This document shows positions 17,514-26,654 of a DNA stretch of 64,000 nt, piece by piece. The first letter of the stretch is position 1, and the number at the start of each line of letters is the position of its first letter. Location of the stretch: assembly GCA_030605835.1 (NCBI GenBank), contig JAUWHO010000035.1, positions 62,001 through 126,000 on the forward strand. The letters are read 5' to 3'. Origin of the DNA: Candidatus Zixiibacteriota bacterium (GTDB taxonomy: Bacteria; Zixibacteria; MSB-5A5; DG-27). The translations under genes and the position numbers were made by a program. The notes beneath the pieces were generated by a model, which was not told where the DNA came from, searched no databases, and worked only from the letters and a program-made list of their open reading frames with translations.

Positions 17514-18773
17514 ATGGGAATGACTATCACCGAAAAGATCTTTGCCGCCCACTCCGGAAGGGATTCAGTTAAACCCAGCGAGCTGGTCTTCGCCAAAGTC
17601 GATCTGGTCATGGGAACTGATGTAACTGTCCCCCTCTCGGTGGAGGTCTTTAACCGGATGGGGGCAAAGGAGGTGTTCGACCCCAAAAAGATCGCCCTGG
17701 TCAACGACCATTTCGTCCCCGCCAAGGATGTCAAGGCCGCGGGGCTGTCGAAGATCATGCGGGAGTTCGCCCGAAAGCAGGAGATCGATAACTACTTCGA
17801 GGTAGGACGCTCCGGAATATGCCATGCCCTTCTGCCGGAGAAGGGTTTAGTCTTGCCCGGAGATTTAGTCGTCGGCGCCGACTCCCATACTTGCACCTAT
17901 GGGGCTTTGGGGGCTTTCGCGACCGGTGTGGGAAGCACCGACATGGCGACCTCCTGGGCTTTGGGCGAGAACTGGTTCCGGATACCGCCCTCAATCAAAA
18001 TCGTTTACAGCGGTAAATTGCCGGAGATGGTCGGCGGCAAAGACTTGATTCTTTACACCATTGGACAGTTAGGAGTGGATGGCGCGGTTTACTGCAGCTT
18101 AGAGTTCACCGGAGAGGTGGTTAGACAGCTCCCGCTTTCGGACCGCTTCACCATCTGCAACATGGCCATTGAGGCCGGCGCCAAGGGGGGGATCATGGAG
18201 GCTGACGAGAAGGTTACAGATTATGTCACCGAGCGATCTACCAGAGAGTTCACCATTTATGAGTCCGATGAGGATGCCTCTTATCTAAAGACATACGAAT
18301 TCGATGTCTCCGATCTGGAGCCGCAGGTGGCTTCGCCCTATCTCCCCAGCAACGTGAAACCGATCTCGGAGGTGGAGCCGATCAAAATCGACCAGGTGGT
18401 CATCGGTTCCTGCACCAACGGACATCTGGAGGATTTCCGGAATGCGGCTCAGATTCTCAAAGGCAAGAAGGTCCATCGGGACGTTCGTTTGATCGTCATT
18501 CCCAGCACTCAGCTAATCTTGCAGGAGATGATCTCGGAAGGCCTGATTCAAGTATTCATCGAGGCCGGGGCAGTGATTAGCCCCCCGACCTGTGGACCCT
18601 GCATCGGTGGACATATGGGGGTTCTGGCGGAGAATGAGGTGGGGCTTTACACTACAAATCGGAATTTCAAGGGGCGAAACGGGCATCCCACAAGTAGAGT
18701 TTACCTCTGCAGCCCGGTGGTTGCCGCCGCCTCCGCCATAAAAGGGGTGATTACCGATCCGAGGAAGCTGTAG
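17514..18773 (+). CDS. 3-isopropylmalate dehydratase large subunit / aconitase-family protein (LeuC-like)
   Basis: A 419-residue protein with the 4Fe-4S ligand motifs of the aconitase family: DSHTCTYGALGAFATGVGSTD early on, GSCTNGHLEDF, then PPTCGPCIGGHMG with two more cysteines. About 420 residues fits the archaeal/thermophile-type large subunit that needs a separate LeuD small subunit. No leuD follows; the next gene is acdAB after 310 bases. Substrate could be isopropylmalate, homoaconitate or a related acid. Start ATG 17514, ATG 17520 also possible. Coupled with the LeuB-like gene upstream. Confidence 0.87.
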   Translation: MGMTITEKIFAAHSGRDSVKPSELVFAKVDLVMGTDVTVPLSVEVFNRMGAKEVFDPKKIALVNDHFVPAKDVKAAGLSKIMREFARKQEIDNYFEVGRSGICHALLPEKGLVLPGDLVVGADSHTCTYGALGAFATGVGSTDMATSWALGENWFRIPPSIKIVYSGKLPEMVGGKDLILYTIGQLGVDGAVYCSLEFTGEVVRQLPLSDRFTICNMAIEAGAKGGIMEADEKVTDYVTERSTREFTIYESDEDASYLKTYEFDVSDLEPQVASPYLPSNVKPISEVEPIKIDQVVIGSCTNGHLEDFRNAAQILKGKKVHRDVRLIVIPSTQLILQEMISEGLIQVFIEAGAVISPPTCGPCIGGHMGVLAENEVGLYTTNRNFKGRNGHPTSRVYLCSPVVAAASAIKGVITDPRKL

Positions 18774-19083
18774 AGGGGAAGAGTTACAGTTCCTCAAGAA
18801 GCCGACACCGCTTTAGCACGCCTTTTTAATCTGAACCGTTTCAGTCCTTATGGGAACCCCGATTGCAGCTCGATGTTTCTATTGCTGGGTGAATGGATAT
18901 AACGAGAACCCATGGGAGGATGACTGATTAAGTAAGCTACCGCAGTGCCAGGCCTGACGATACACGTTGTCGTAAAGTCCTCCCCTCATAGAGACGAATT
19001 AGATTAAAGAGCTTGATATGTTTTTCACAAGCTGTTAGATTTGATTTTGAACCATTTGGGAATATCGGAAAGAGGATATCATT
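18774..19083. other. Spacer ahead of acdAB with a possible structured leader
   Basis: A 310-base spacer. The only ordered element I see is a stretch at 18914-18984 closed by a perfect 7-base stem (GGGAGGA/TCCTCCC), with an inner ACTG/CAGT pairing. It does not match a tRNA or a riboswitch core I know. A ribosome binding site AGAGGA precedes the acdAB ATG. Confidence 0.35.
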
Positions 19084-21201
19084 ATGCACGATAGGGAATT
19101 AGATGCTATTTTTCGGCCCCGCTCCATTGCGGTTATCGGGGCTTCGACCAAGAAGCATACGATCGGGCGGGAGATTCTTCACAGCATCATCGATTTCGAG
19201 TTCAACGGCAAGGTCTTCCCGGTAAACCCCAAGGCTCCGGTCATTCACAGCATTAAGGCTTATTCTACTATACTGGACGTCCCCGATGCCGTCGATTTGG
19301 CCATAATCATCGTTCCCAGGGATCATGTCAAACGGGTGGTGGAGCAGTGTGGAGATAAAGGGGTGAAAGGGTTGGTCATTATCACCGCTGGCTTTAAAGA
19401 AACCGGACCCGCAGGCGCCAAATTGGAGCAGGAGATCTTAGAGGTCGCCAGAAGTTATGGGATGCGCATGATCGGCCCCAACTGTTTCGGGGTCTTGAAC
19501 ACCGAGCCAAACGTCCAGATGGACACCACCTTCAGCAAGGTCCGGTCGCTTCCCGGGCGGATAGGGTTTGTCTCCCAGAGCGGCGCTTTGGGGCAGGTAA
19601 TCATAGAATACGCCAGGAATCTGGGGTTGGGTTTCTCCATGTTCGCCTCCGTTGGCAACAAGGCCGACATCTCCGGCAACGACCTCCTCAGATACTGGCA
19701 GGACGATCCCTCCGTGGAACTGATACTCCTGTATCTGGAGAACTTCGGTGACCCTCGCACCTTCACCCAGATCGCCCGTCAGGTCACCAAGAAGAAACCG
19801 ATCATCTGCGTGAAATCGGGAAGGACCACCCCCGGGGCACGTGCCGTTTCCTCCCACACCGGCGCCCTGGCGAATCTTGACGTCGGTGTCGATGCCCTCT
19901 TCGATCAGTGTGGAGTTTTGAGAGTAGACTCAATCGAGGAGATGTTCGACTTGGCGCTGGCACTCTCCAGTCAGCCAATTCCTAAAAATAACAAGGTCGC
20001 CATAATCACCAATGCCGGGGGGCCAGCAATTCTGGCAACCGACGCTTGCGTTAACTGGGGTCTGGAGGTGCCGCGCCTGAAGGAGACCACCAAGAGGTTC
20101 TTGCGTCAACACCTCCCGGAACAGGCCTCGGTCGAAAACCCCATCGACCTGATTGCCTCCGCGGGGCCGGAGGGATACAGCTTAGCTCTCGAAGCCGTGA
20201 TGAAGGATGATAGCATCGGCTCGGTCCTGGCCATCTTCGTTCCGCCGGTGATGATAGATCCCAAGGCTATCATTGACGTCATCGTCGAGGTCCGCAAGAG
20301 ATATGAAAAGACCCTCCTGACCTGCTTTATGGGTCCGGCGGAGGTGATTCACGGGAGCGAGGGTCTGCTTCAGAACAGAATCCCGATGTATATCTTCCCG
20401 GAGGCCGCCGCCAAAGCTTTAGCCGATATGGTCAAATATCGGCGTTGGGTGGAGAAAAAACCGGGCAAGACCGGCAAATACCCGGGAGACCGCTTAAAAG
20501 TGTCGGATATTATAGAAAAGAGCCTGGAGAGCGGGAAAACCCGCCTGGTGGGGGAGGAGGCCTTAGAGCTGTTCGGGGCTTATCGGATTCCGATTGCCGC
20601 ATACGCCCTGGCCACAAAGCAAGCCGAGGCCGTCACCAGGGCGGAGAAGTTAGGCTACCCCCTGGTTATGAAGATCAACAAGCCGGAGGTCTTGCATAAG
20701 ACCGACATCGGAGGTGTCATCGTCGATATCAGAAATGCGAAGGAGGTCAAAACCGCCTACGGGAAACTCATCAAAAGCCTGAGCCGGGGAAAGAAAAAAC
20801 AGAGGGTGACCGAGGTGCTTCTGCAACAGATGTTGAGGGGCGGAGTTGAGACCGTCTTCGGGATGACCCAGGACCCCAGCTTCGGTCCCTTGATGATGTT
20901 CGGTCTGGGAGGCATCTACGTCGAGGTGATGAAGGATGTCAGCTTCAAGATTCATCCTTTGACCGATAAAGATGCAGAGGAGATGATTCAGTCGGTGCGC
21001 GGCTATCCCCTTCTGACCGGCTTCCGCGGCTCCAAGCCGGTCGACATGGAGATCTTAAAGGAGATCCTGCTTAGGCTTTCGCAGCTGGTCGGCGACTTCC
21101 CGGAAATCGAGGAGTTCGACATCAATCCTTTCTTTGCCGCTCCGGAGAGAGCGCAATGTAAGGCCGTTGACGCCCGGATCATCTTGAAGAGCCCGAAATA
21201 G
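19084..21201 (+). CDS. acdAB: ADP-forming acetate-CoA ligase, fused alpha and beta subunits
   Basis: A 705-residue cytosolic enzyme that makes ATP from acetyl-CoA (or another acyl-CoA), ADP and phosphate. The alpha part (residues 1 to about 465) has a CoA-binding fold (SIAVIGASTKK), the GPNCFGVLN and SQSGALG blocks of succinyl-CoA synthetase-like proteins, and the SSHTGALA motif with the phosphorylated histidine. The beta part (about 475-705) is an ATP-grasp domain (YPLVMKINKPEVLHKTD, then EFDINPFF). Fusions of this order are common in anaerobes that conserve energy by substrate-level phosphorylation. It is monocistronic with ATG 19084. Confidence 0.92.
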   Translation: MHDRELDAIFRPRSIAVIGASTKKHTIGREILHSIIDFEFNGKVFPVNPKAPVIHSIKAYSTILDVPDAVDLAIIIVPRDHVKRVVEQCGDKGVKGLVIITAGFKETGPAGAKLEQEILEVARSYGMRMIGPNCFGVLNTEPNVQMDTTFSKVRSLPGRIGFVSQSGALGQVIIEYARNLGLGFSMFASVGNKADISGNDLLRYWQDDPSVELILLYLENFGDPRTFTQIARQVTKKKPIICVKSGRTTPGARAVSSHTGALANLDVGVDALFDQCGVLRVDSIEEMFDLALALSSQPIPKNNKVAIITNAGGPAILATDACVNWGLEVPRLKETTKRFLRQHLPEQASVENPIDLIASAGPEGYSLALEAVMKDDSIGSVLAIFVPPVMIDPKAIIDVIVEVRKRYEKTLLTCFMGPAEVIHGSEGLLQNRIPMYIFPEAAAKALADMVKYRRWVEKKPGKTGKYPGDRLKVSDIIEKSLESGKTRLVGEEALELFGAYRIPIAAYALATKQAEAVTRAEKLGYPLVMKINKPEVLHKTDIGGVIVDIRNAKEVKTAYGKLIKSLSRGKKKQRVTEVLLQQMLRGGVETVFGMTQDPSFGPLMMFGLGGIYVEVMKDVSFKIHPLTDKDAEEMIQSVRGYPLLTGFRGSKPVDMEILKEILLRLSQLVGDFPEIEEFDINPFFAAPERAQCKAVDARIILKSPK

Positions 21202-21204
21202 CAA

Positions 21205-21315
21205 AAGAGGTAACAGGAGACAGGGGACAGGGATTAGGAGGTAGGAGTTAGGAAGCCCAAGAGCCAAGAGGTGGTCGGGAGGTCACTCACCACTAACCAA
21301 TCACCACTAACCACC
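21205..21315. repeat. Low-complexity degenerate repeat tract
   Basis: Starts with AGGAGACAGGGGACAGGG-like units, passes through TAGGAGTTAGGAAG, and ends with CACTCACCACTAACCAATC units. It fills the first third of the spacer between acdAB and the cold-shock gene. Confidence 0.7.
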
Positions 21316-21329
21316 AGCTTCCTTTTTCC

Positions 21330-21357
21330 TTGACAACCGAGGGGGTTTAAGTATATT
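21330..21357 (+). promoter_or_regulatory. Predicted promoter of the cold-shock gene
   Basis: TTGACA at 21330-21335 and TATATT at 21352-21357 with a 16-base spacer. The 5' leader would be about 160 bases, as is usual for cspA-type mRNAs, whose long leaders fold differently in the cold. Confidence 0.55.
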
Positions 21358-21526
21358 GGTGATGAATGAATAGTTGTGAACTTCACTTGTAGGCTCTTGA
21401 GGTGTTGCCTCTGTTCTCTAAAACCCCTTGGATAAATCATCCGCATAGAAGGTATCTGTAACGGAAATTCCACCGCTTCTAAATATCAGTTGTTTGGGGT
21501 TATCCAGCCCCTAGGAGGAAGTTTTT

Positions 21527-21730
21527 ATGCCTACCGGCACTGTTAAATGGTTCAACCAGAAGAAGGGTTACGGCTTCATCATCCAAGAGGAGGGAGGTGA
21601 AGAGATTTTCGTTCACTTCTCCGCCATTTCTGGTGAAGGTTACAAGACCTTGGAGGCTGGAGACAGAGTGCAATTCGAAGTAAGCTCGGGCGATAAGGGA
21701 CCGCAGGCCACAAACGTGGTCAGGTTATAG
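21527..21730 (+). CDS. CspA-family cold-shock protein
   Basis: A 67-residue single cold-shock domain. [14 protein letters not shown] is RNP1 and EIFVHFSAI is RNP2, with the conserved aromatic residues that stack on single-stranded RNA or DNA. It is a cytosolic RNA chaperone. AGGAGG-type ribosome binding site upstream, long leader, and a rho-independent terminator after the gene, so it is monocistronic. Confidence 0.95.
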   Translation: MPTGTVKWFNQKKGYGFIIQEEGGEEIFVHFSAISGEGYKTLEAGDRVQFEVSSGDKGPQATNVVRL

Positions 21731-21770
21731 AGCTTCTCTTCGAAGGCTCACTTCTGGGGGAAGAAAACTC

Positions 21771-21805
21771 AAGGACCCCGTGAGGCAGGCGGGGCCTTTT
21801 TATTT
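21771..21805 (+). terminator. Rho-independent terminator of the cold-shock gene
   Basis: Stem AAGG(A)CCCCG / CGGGGCCTT with a nine-base loop, followed by TTTTTATTT. Confidence 0.75.
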
Positions 21806-21950
21806 GGACAGATTATAGGGAGGCGATCTCTAAGCAGTGAATTCGCCACCTCAATTCGTGTGAACCAACCGCTGTGCTGGACAAATAGTTGAACAATTCG
21901 TCCTCCCGCTTTGGGGGGACTTTGCAGATGCCGATAGAATTTAGGTGAAA

Positions 21951-23450
21951 ATGAAGTCCGCGAAGATTCTCTCCAACCTGCTCACCATGGCTATTTTCGG
22001 CCTGTGGCTTTTCTCGATGGCGCTGGTTTTCAACGAGAGCTCCGGCACCGCCGGGGACTTCCCGGCCGCCTTCCTGGGAAAGCCCCTGGAGGGAGATACA
22101 GAAACCTGGATGGGTGTTTACAGCAGCGGGCACAAAATCGGCTATGCCATGCAGTCTCTAAGAAGGACCAACCTAGGTTACGTGCTCAAGGAGTACACCT
22201 ATCTGAAGATAGTCTTAGGAGGGGTGGAAAAGGAGATTATGATGTACGGCCATTCAGTTCTTGACGATTCCTTCGCCGTCAAGAGCTTCAGCTTCGGTTT
22301 GGCCTCCGGAGATTACGAGACCGACCTTTTCGGCACCGTCCAGGGCAATCTGTTAGAGGTCGAACTTAAGACCTCCCCGAGGCAGTCGAAACTGACCTTT
22401 CCGTTGAAGAGAAAAATCTATCCCGTCGGGGCGGTACCCCACCTATTGGTCTCTCAGGATTTCTCTCAAAGGCAGTTCAGCCTCTCGACCTTCGATCCCA
22501 TGAGCTTAAGCTCGGGAGAATTATTGGTCGCCATTGAGGCTCAAGAAGAGAGGAAGTTCAAAGGCAAGAAGCTCTTAGTCTACGACCTCAGCCTCTCTTT
22601 TTTGAATGTGGAGACCCGGATGAAGATAGACCAATTCGGCAACGTTCTGTGGCAGGAGGAGCCGGGGGGGATGACGATGAGGTGGGAGACGAAGGAGGAG
22701 GCCCTAAGGATGCCGTTGGAGACAAGTCAGTCTCCGGATCTCTTGATCCAGTTGGCGGTCAAGTCCAACGTGGAGCTGCCCCATCCCCGAGAGCTCTCTT
22801 ACCTGAAGGTTGAGCTAAAAAACATCGAGGCCGTCAACTTCCAGCTCGCTGGCGACCTTCAGAAGGTCATATCGGAGGAACCGCTGATAGTCGAGATCAA
22901 CAACGAGCGCAGAGAAAACCTCTCCGGCCGGACTCTGACTGAAAAAGAAACCGAGCCCTCCCCGCTGGTCCAATCGGAGGATTTGAGGATCAAAAGACAG
23001 GCTGAAAAGATCGTCGCATCTGAGAATGATCCCTTGAAGAGAGCAGAGAAGCTCTGTTTGTGGGTTTTCGAGAACGTGAAGAAGGATTTCGCGGTGTCCA
23101 TCCCCTCCGCCATAGAGGTTCTGAGGGTGAGAAAGGGGGATTGCAACGAACACACCACTCTATTCGTGGCTTTGGCCCGCTCCATCGGAATCCCCTCCAA
23201 GATCTGCGTCGGTCTGGTTTACAAGGACGGCTATTTCTACTATCACGCCTGGCCGGAGGTCTGGATCGGCGAGGATCTGGAAGACGGCTACTGGCTCCCG
23301 ATGGATCCCACTTTCGGTCAGACCACCTCCGACGCCACCCACATCAAGCTTTTGGAGGGGGATTTGGAGAAACAGGTGGAGATCGCCCGGGTGGTGGGCA
23401 AACTCGAAGTCGAGGTCTTAGACTATGATAACCATCAGGAATTTAACTAA
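21951..23450 (+). CDS. Transglutaminase-like membrane-anchored protein
   Basis: The track starts at GTG 21945; ATG 21951 is preferred because AGGTGA would then act as ribosome binding site. The product is 499 residues with an N-terminal anchor (LLTMAIFGLWLFSMALVF). The C-terminal third is a transglutaminase-core fold: GDCNEHTTLFVALARSIGI holds the nucleophilic cysteine, YYHAWPEVWI the histidine and MDPTFGQ the aspartate. The preceding 300 residues are beta-rich and unassigned. Bacterial relatives are mostly proteases or amidases on the periplasmic side. The end overlaps the ABC ATPase start by 26 bases, which suggests coupling. Confidence 0.82.
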   Translation: MKSAKILSNLLTMAIFGLWLFSMALVFNESSGTAGDFPAAFLGKPLEGDTETWMGVYSSGHKIGYAMQSLRRTNLGYVLKEYTYLKIVLGGVEKEIMMYGHSVLDDSFAVKSFSFGLASGDYETDLFGTVQGNLLEVELKTSPRQSKLTFPLKRKIYPVGAVPHLLVSQDFSQRQFSLSTFDPMSLSSGELLVAIEAQEERKFKGKKLLVYDLSLSFLNVETRMKIDQFGNVLWQEEPGGMTMRWETKEEALRMPLETSQSPDLLIQLAVKSNVELPHPRELSYLKVELKNIEAVNFQLAGDLQKVISEEPLIVEINNERRENLSGRTLTEKETEPSPLVQSEDLRIKRQAEKIVASENDPLKRAEKLCLWVFENVKKDFAVSIPSAIEVLRVRKGDCNEHTTLFVALARSIGIPSKICVGLVYKDGYFYYHAWPEVWIGEDLEDGYWLPMDPTFGQTTSDATHIKLLEGDLEKQVEIARVVGKLEVEVLDYDNHQEFN

Positions 23451-24174
23451 GAAGTTCGGCGAGAAACTCGCTGTCGACCATCTGAATTTAGAGGTCACCA
23501 GGGGCGAATTCTTCGGCTTTTTAGGGCCCAACGGGGCCGGGAAGACCACCACCATCAGGATGCTGGTGGGACTCTCGCAACCCACCCAGGGGGAGATGGA
23601 AATCGCCGGGATCGACCTCAAGAAAGAGCCGGTGAAGGCCAAGCTGAAGATCGGCTATGTCCCCGACAGTCCCTATCTGTATGACAAACTCTCTGCTCGG
23701 GAGTTCTTAAAGTTCATCGGGGGACTCTATCACATGCAGAGAAGGGAAATCGAAAGGGAAGCTGACTTCCTGCTCGACTACTTCGAGATGACCTCCTGGT
23801 GCGACCAGAAGGCGGAAGGTTACTCTCACGGGATGAGGCAGAAGACGGTCGTGACCGCCGCCCTGCTTCACAACCCGGAGGTCATCATAATCGACGAACC
23901 CCTAACCGGGCTGGATCCCCACAGTGGCAGACTTTTGAAGAATATCCTCAAGGAGAGGACCAAATCCGGGACCACCGTCTTCGTCTCCACTCACATTCTG
24001 GGGATCGCCGAGGAGCTATCCGACCGAATAGGGATATTGAACGAAGGGAGACTGATCGCATGCGGCACCGTCAGAGAGCTGATGGGCATGGCCGTGGCTC
24101 AAGAAGAGAATCTGGAGGGGCTGTTCCTACGCCTGACCCGACCGCAGCGCCCGGAATCGGTTCTGTCGACATGA
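23425..24174 (+). CDS. ABC transporter ATP-binding protein
   Basis: A 249-residue cytosolic ATPase. Walker A is GPNGAGKTTT, the signature is the degenerate YSHGMRQK, and Walker B is VIIIDEPLTGLD, followed by the switch histidine in STHILG. The subfamily resembles drug or Na+-export type ABC-2 ATPases. It overlaps the transglutaminase gene by 26 bases and its TGA overlaps the permease ATG (ATGA), so the three are one operon. Confidence 0.93.
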   Translation: MITIRNLTKKFGEKLAVDHLNLEVTRGEFFGFLGPNGAGKTTTIRMLVGLSQPTQGEMEIAGIDLKKEPVKAKLKIGYVPDSPYLYDKLSAREFLKFIGGLYHMQRREIEREADFLLDYFEMTSWCDQKAEGYSHGMRQKTVVTAALLHNPEVIIIDEPLTGLDPHSGRLLKNILKERTKSGTTVFVSTHILGIAEELSDRIGILNEGRLIACGTVRELMGMAVAQEENLEGLFLRLTRPQRPESVLST

Positions 24175-25880
24175 AAGCGCTTGCCCTCATACTGAGATAC
24201 AAGATTCGGAATTCGAGGCGGGGCTTCTTTGTCCCCCGGCTGGAAAACCTTCTGCGGGTGGTGGTTAATCTGTCGGTGGGCCTCCTTCTTTTCGCGGGAG
24301 CCTACTGGTTTTTTCACTACATCTTCAACTACCTCGGAGGGCTTCACGAGATCGGTTCCCTTTTGATGGACAAGGTGGTCTCGCTGGCGATGCTGACGTT
24401 CTTTATGATGTTAATCCTCTCCAATCTGGTGATCTCCTTCTCCACCCTGTTTAAGAGCAAAGAGACCGAGTTTCTGCTCTCTTTGCCTACCCCGCATCTG
24501 AACACCTTCATAGCTCGTTTCCTCGACAATTCCGTCTACTCCACCTGGGCCTTCCTTTTTCTGGCTCTGCCCCTTTTGGCCTCCTACGGGGAGGTGCACC
24601 AGTTCCGATGGTGGCAATACCTCACGCTCTTCTCGCTGGGCCTAATTCCGTTTGTGCTCATTCCCGCAGCTTTGGGCGTCGGGTTCTCCCTTTTGCTTTT
24701 CTACTTGCGCCGTTTCACCAAACCGATCAACATAATCCTGGCCTTAGTGGCGCTGGTGGCTTTGGCCATGTGGCTATACCTCCAGGCAAACAACCCCCGG
24801 AGCCTCACTTTGAGCTCTTTAGAGGATTTCCGCATACTAAACAGCTATCTTTCCAATCTGAAGGCGGTGTCTTTCTCATATCTGCCCCATGTTTGGTTCT
24901 CCGAGGGCTTAAAGGCTCTGACCCTGAAGGATTTTCGGAGTGTTTCGGTTCACCTGCTGGCTTTGGCCACCACCACTGTCTTTCTTTTCAGGATGCTTTT
25001 CCTGCTTTCGGAGAAGGTCTATTTCAAAGGCTGGCTGGCCTCCGAGGAGAAAGGCACCGCCAAGAAAGCAAAGGAGAGAGTCTGGAGGAGAAGATTAGGA
25101 TCCCTGTTCAGATTTGATCCCCTCTTCTGGCTTCCCCCGGACACCAGGGCCCTGGTGGTGAAGGATATGAAACTCTTCGTGAGGGAACCAAGCCAGTGGG
25201 CGCAATTCACCATCCTTTTGATCTTGCTGGTTCTCTATCTGGTGAATCTGGGCCAACTTCCCCTCACCTTTGGAGGGCAACAACTCTGGGAGACGGTTAT
25301 CACTTTCGCGAATTTCGCCTTCTGTGGCTTCATATTGGCCACCCTGGCGGTGAGGTTCGTTTTCCCCTCCATAAGCATGGAGGGGGCCAACATCTGGTCG
25401 ATCGGGAGCTCCCCTCTCTCTTTGAGGAGGCTTTTCTGGGGCAAATTCGGAATCTCCTTCGTGATCTTTGTCGTCCTGGCGGAGATTTTGGCTTACTGCT
25501 CCAACAGGATGCTCTATCTCTCCGGCCTGATGATGGTTCTGACCGGCGTGGGGATTTTCTTGATGAGTTTGGGCTTGACCAGCTTGGCCACCGGGTGTGG
25601 AGCCATCTTCGCCAATTTCTCGGAGCGAAATCCGGGGAAGATCGCCTCCTCCTCCGGGGGAATGTTGACCGCGGTGTTGTCCCTGTTCTACGTTGCTTTG
25701 ATGGTCTTCATTGTGGCTCTGCCGGTGCATCGTTACACCCTGCATCTCTCCTCGGGACTCGATTTCTCCCCTCTGCAGGTCGTTCAGGCTTTAATCATGA
25801 TGCTGGCGCTCAACCTCGTTGCCATCTTTCTGCCCCTCAAATTGGGATTGTCCTCTTTAGAGAAGAGAAGCGATTTTTGA
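24171..25880 (+). CDS. ABC transporter permease
   Basis: The track gives 23799 as start, but the first 124 codons are the shadow of the ATPase gene. The real start is ATG 24171 (MKALALILRYKIRN), overlapping the ATPase stop. The 569-residue product has about 12 membrane helices, for example VNLSVGLLLFAGAYWFF, LAMLTFFMMLILSNLVI and ILALVALVALAMWLYL, with a large polar loop near residues 280-330. This is the layout of large two-domain ABC-2-like exporter permeases. Substrate unknown; the transglutaminase-like gene in the operon hints at a cell-envelope role. Confidence 0.85.
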   Translation: MKALALILRYKIRNSRRGFFVPRLENLLRVVVNLSVGLLLFAGAYWFFHYIFNYLGGLHEIGSLLMDKVVSLAMLTFFMMLILSNLVISFSTLFKSKETEFLLSLPTPHLNTFIARFLDNSVYSTWAFLFLALPLLASYGEVHQFRWWQYLTLFSLGLIPFVLIPAALGVGFSLLLFYLRRFTKPINIILALVALVALAMWLYLQANNPRSLTLSSLEDFRILNSYLSNLKAVSFSYLPHVWFSEGLKALTLKDFRSVSVHLLALATTTVFLFRMLFLLSEKVYFKGWLASEEKGTAKKAKERVWRRRLGSLFRFDPLFWLPPDTRALVVKDMKLFVREPSQWAQFTILLILLVLYLVNLGQLPLTFGGQQLWETVITFANFAFCGFILATLAVRFVFPSISMEGANIWSIGSSPLSLRRLFWGKFGISFVIFVVLAEILAYCSNRMLYLSGLMMVLTGVGIFLMSLGLTSLATGCGAIFANFSERNPGKIASSSGGMLTAVLSLFYVALMVFIVALPVHRYTLHLSSGLDFSPLQVVQALIMMLALNLVAIFLPLKLGLSSLEKRSDF

Positions 25881-25916
25881 CTCCCTCTCGAGCATCCTGA
25901 CATCCGACAATAGCGC

Positions 25917-25945
25917 TTGACAAATCTGGCGGCCTCCCCTTAATT
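25917..25945 (+). promoter_or_regulatory. Predicted promoter of the sigma/anti-sigma operon
   Basis: TTGACA at 25917-25922 and TTAATT at 25940-25945 with a 17-base spacer, about 50 bases ahead of the TTG start at 25995. Confidence 0.5.
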
Positions 25946-25994
25946 CCGCAGCGGGAACCAACAATCTCTAACTGAGTTTCAGCTAAGGAAGCGG

Positions 25995-26654
25995 TTGCGA
26001 GAGCCTTCCGGTGGGCAGTCCGCCTCTTTAGCTGCTCCGCTGATGATCAAGAGAAAAGACTCTCCCGGCGCGCAGGCTGACAGCAGAAAGAAGCGGTTTG
26101 AGAAAGAGGCCCTTCTCCACCTGGATGCGGTTTATCGCTCAGCTTTGAGGATGACCAAAGAGCCGACTGAAGCGGAGGACTTGGTGCAAGAGACCTTTCT
26201 TAAAGCCTATCGCTTTTTCGATCGCTTCGAGTCGGGCACCAACTGTAAGGCCTGGCTCTTAAAGATTATGACCAATATCTACATAACAGAGTATCACCGC
26301 AAGTCACGAGAGCCCTCGGGGTTAGCATACGATGAGGAAGAGGTCTTTTCCCTTTACGAACAGATCGAGGGTAGAGAGGGCAAAAGGGCAGCCACCGATC
26401 CCGAGAGGCGGTTCTTCGATCGCGTCATGGACGTCGAGGTGAAAAAGGCGATCGAGGACCTGCCCCAGGAGTTCCGGGAGGTGGTGGTTTTGTCTCTCCT
26501 GGAGGATCTCTCTTACCAGGAGATAGCTGAGGCCCTGGGGATTCAACTGGGGACGGTTAAATCTCGATTGTTCCGGGGGCGGAAGCTCCTGCAGAAAAAC
26601 CTGTGGGAATATGCCAAAGCCCGGGGGATAGTCAGCGATTCCGAACAGAGATGA
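25995..26654 (+). CDS. ECF-type RNA polymerase sigma factor
   Basis: A 219-residue sigma-70-family protein. Region 2 ([19 protein letters not shown], then [14 protein letters not shown]) binds the -10 element and region 4 ([28 protein letters not shown]) is the helix-turn-helix for the -35. A linker of about 60 residues with an acidic stretch separates them, typical of ECF factors. Start TTG 25995 has AAGGAAG upstream; the in-frame ATG 26043 lacks a ribosome binding site. The stop overlaps the anti-sigma start (ATGA), so the two are translationally coupled. Confidence 0.9.
   Translation: MREPSGGQSASLAAPLMIKRKDSPGAQADSRKKRFEKEALLHLDAVYRSALRMTKEPTEAEDLVQETFLKAYRFFDRFESGTNCKAWLLKIMTNIYITEYHRKSREPSGLAYDEEEVFSLYEQIEGREGKRAATDPERRFFDRVMDVEVKKAIEDLPQEFREVVVLSLLEDLSYQEIAEALGIQLGTVKSRLFRGRKLLQKNLWEYAKARGIVSDSEQR

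Noticed and set aside
18914-18984. Possible tRNA
   Set aside because: The acceptor-like stem pairs, but there is no T-loop TTCRA, no D-loop GG and no normal anticodon arm.
23799-24170. N-terminal 124 residues of the track ORF 23799-25880
   Set aside because: They are the shadow of the ABC ATPase gene; the permease starts at ATG 24171 in an ATGA overlap.
26603-26650. ORF-track start at 26603 for the anti-sigma factor
   Set aside because: It lies within the sigma gene; ATG 26651 overlaps the sigma stop and starts the zinc-finger protein.
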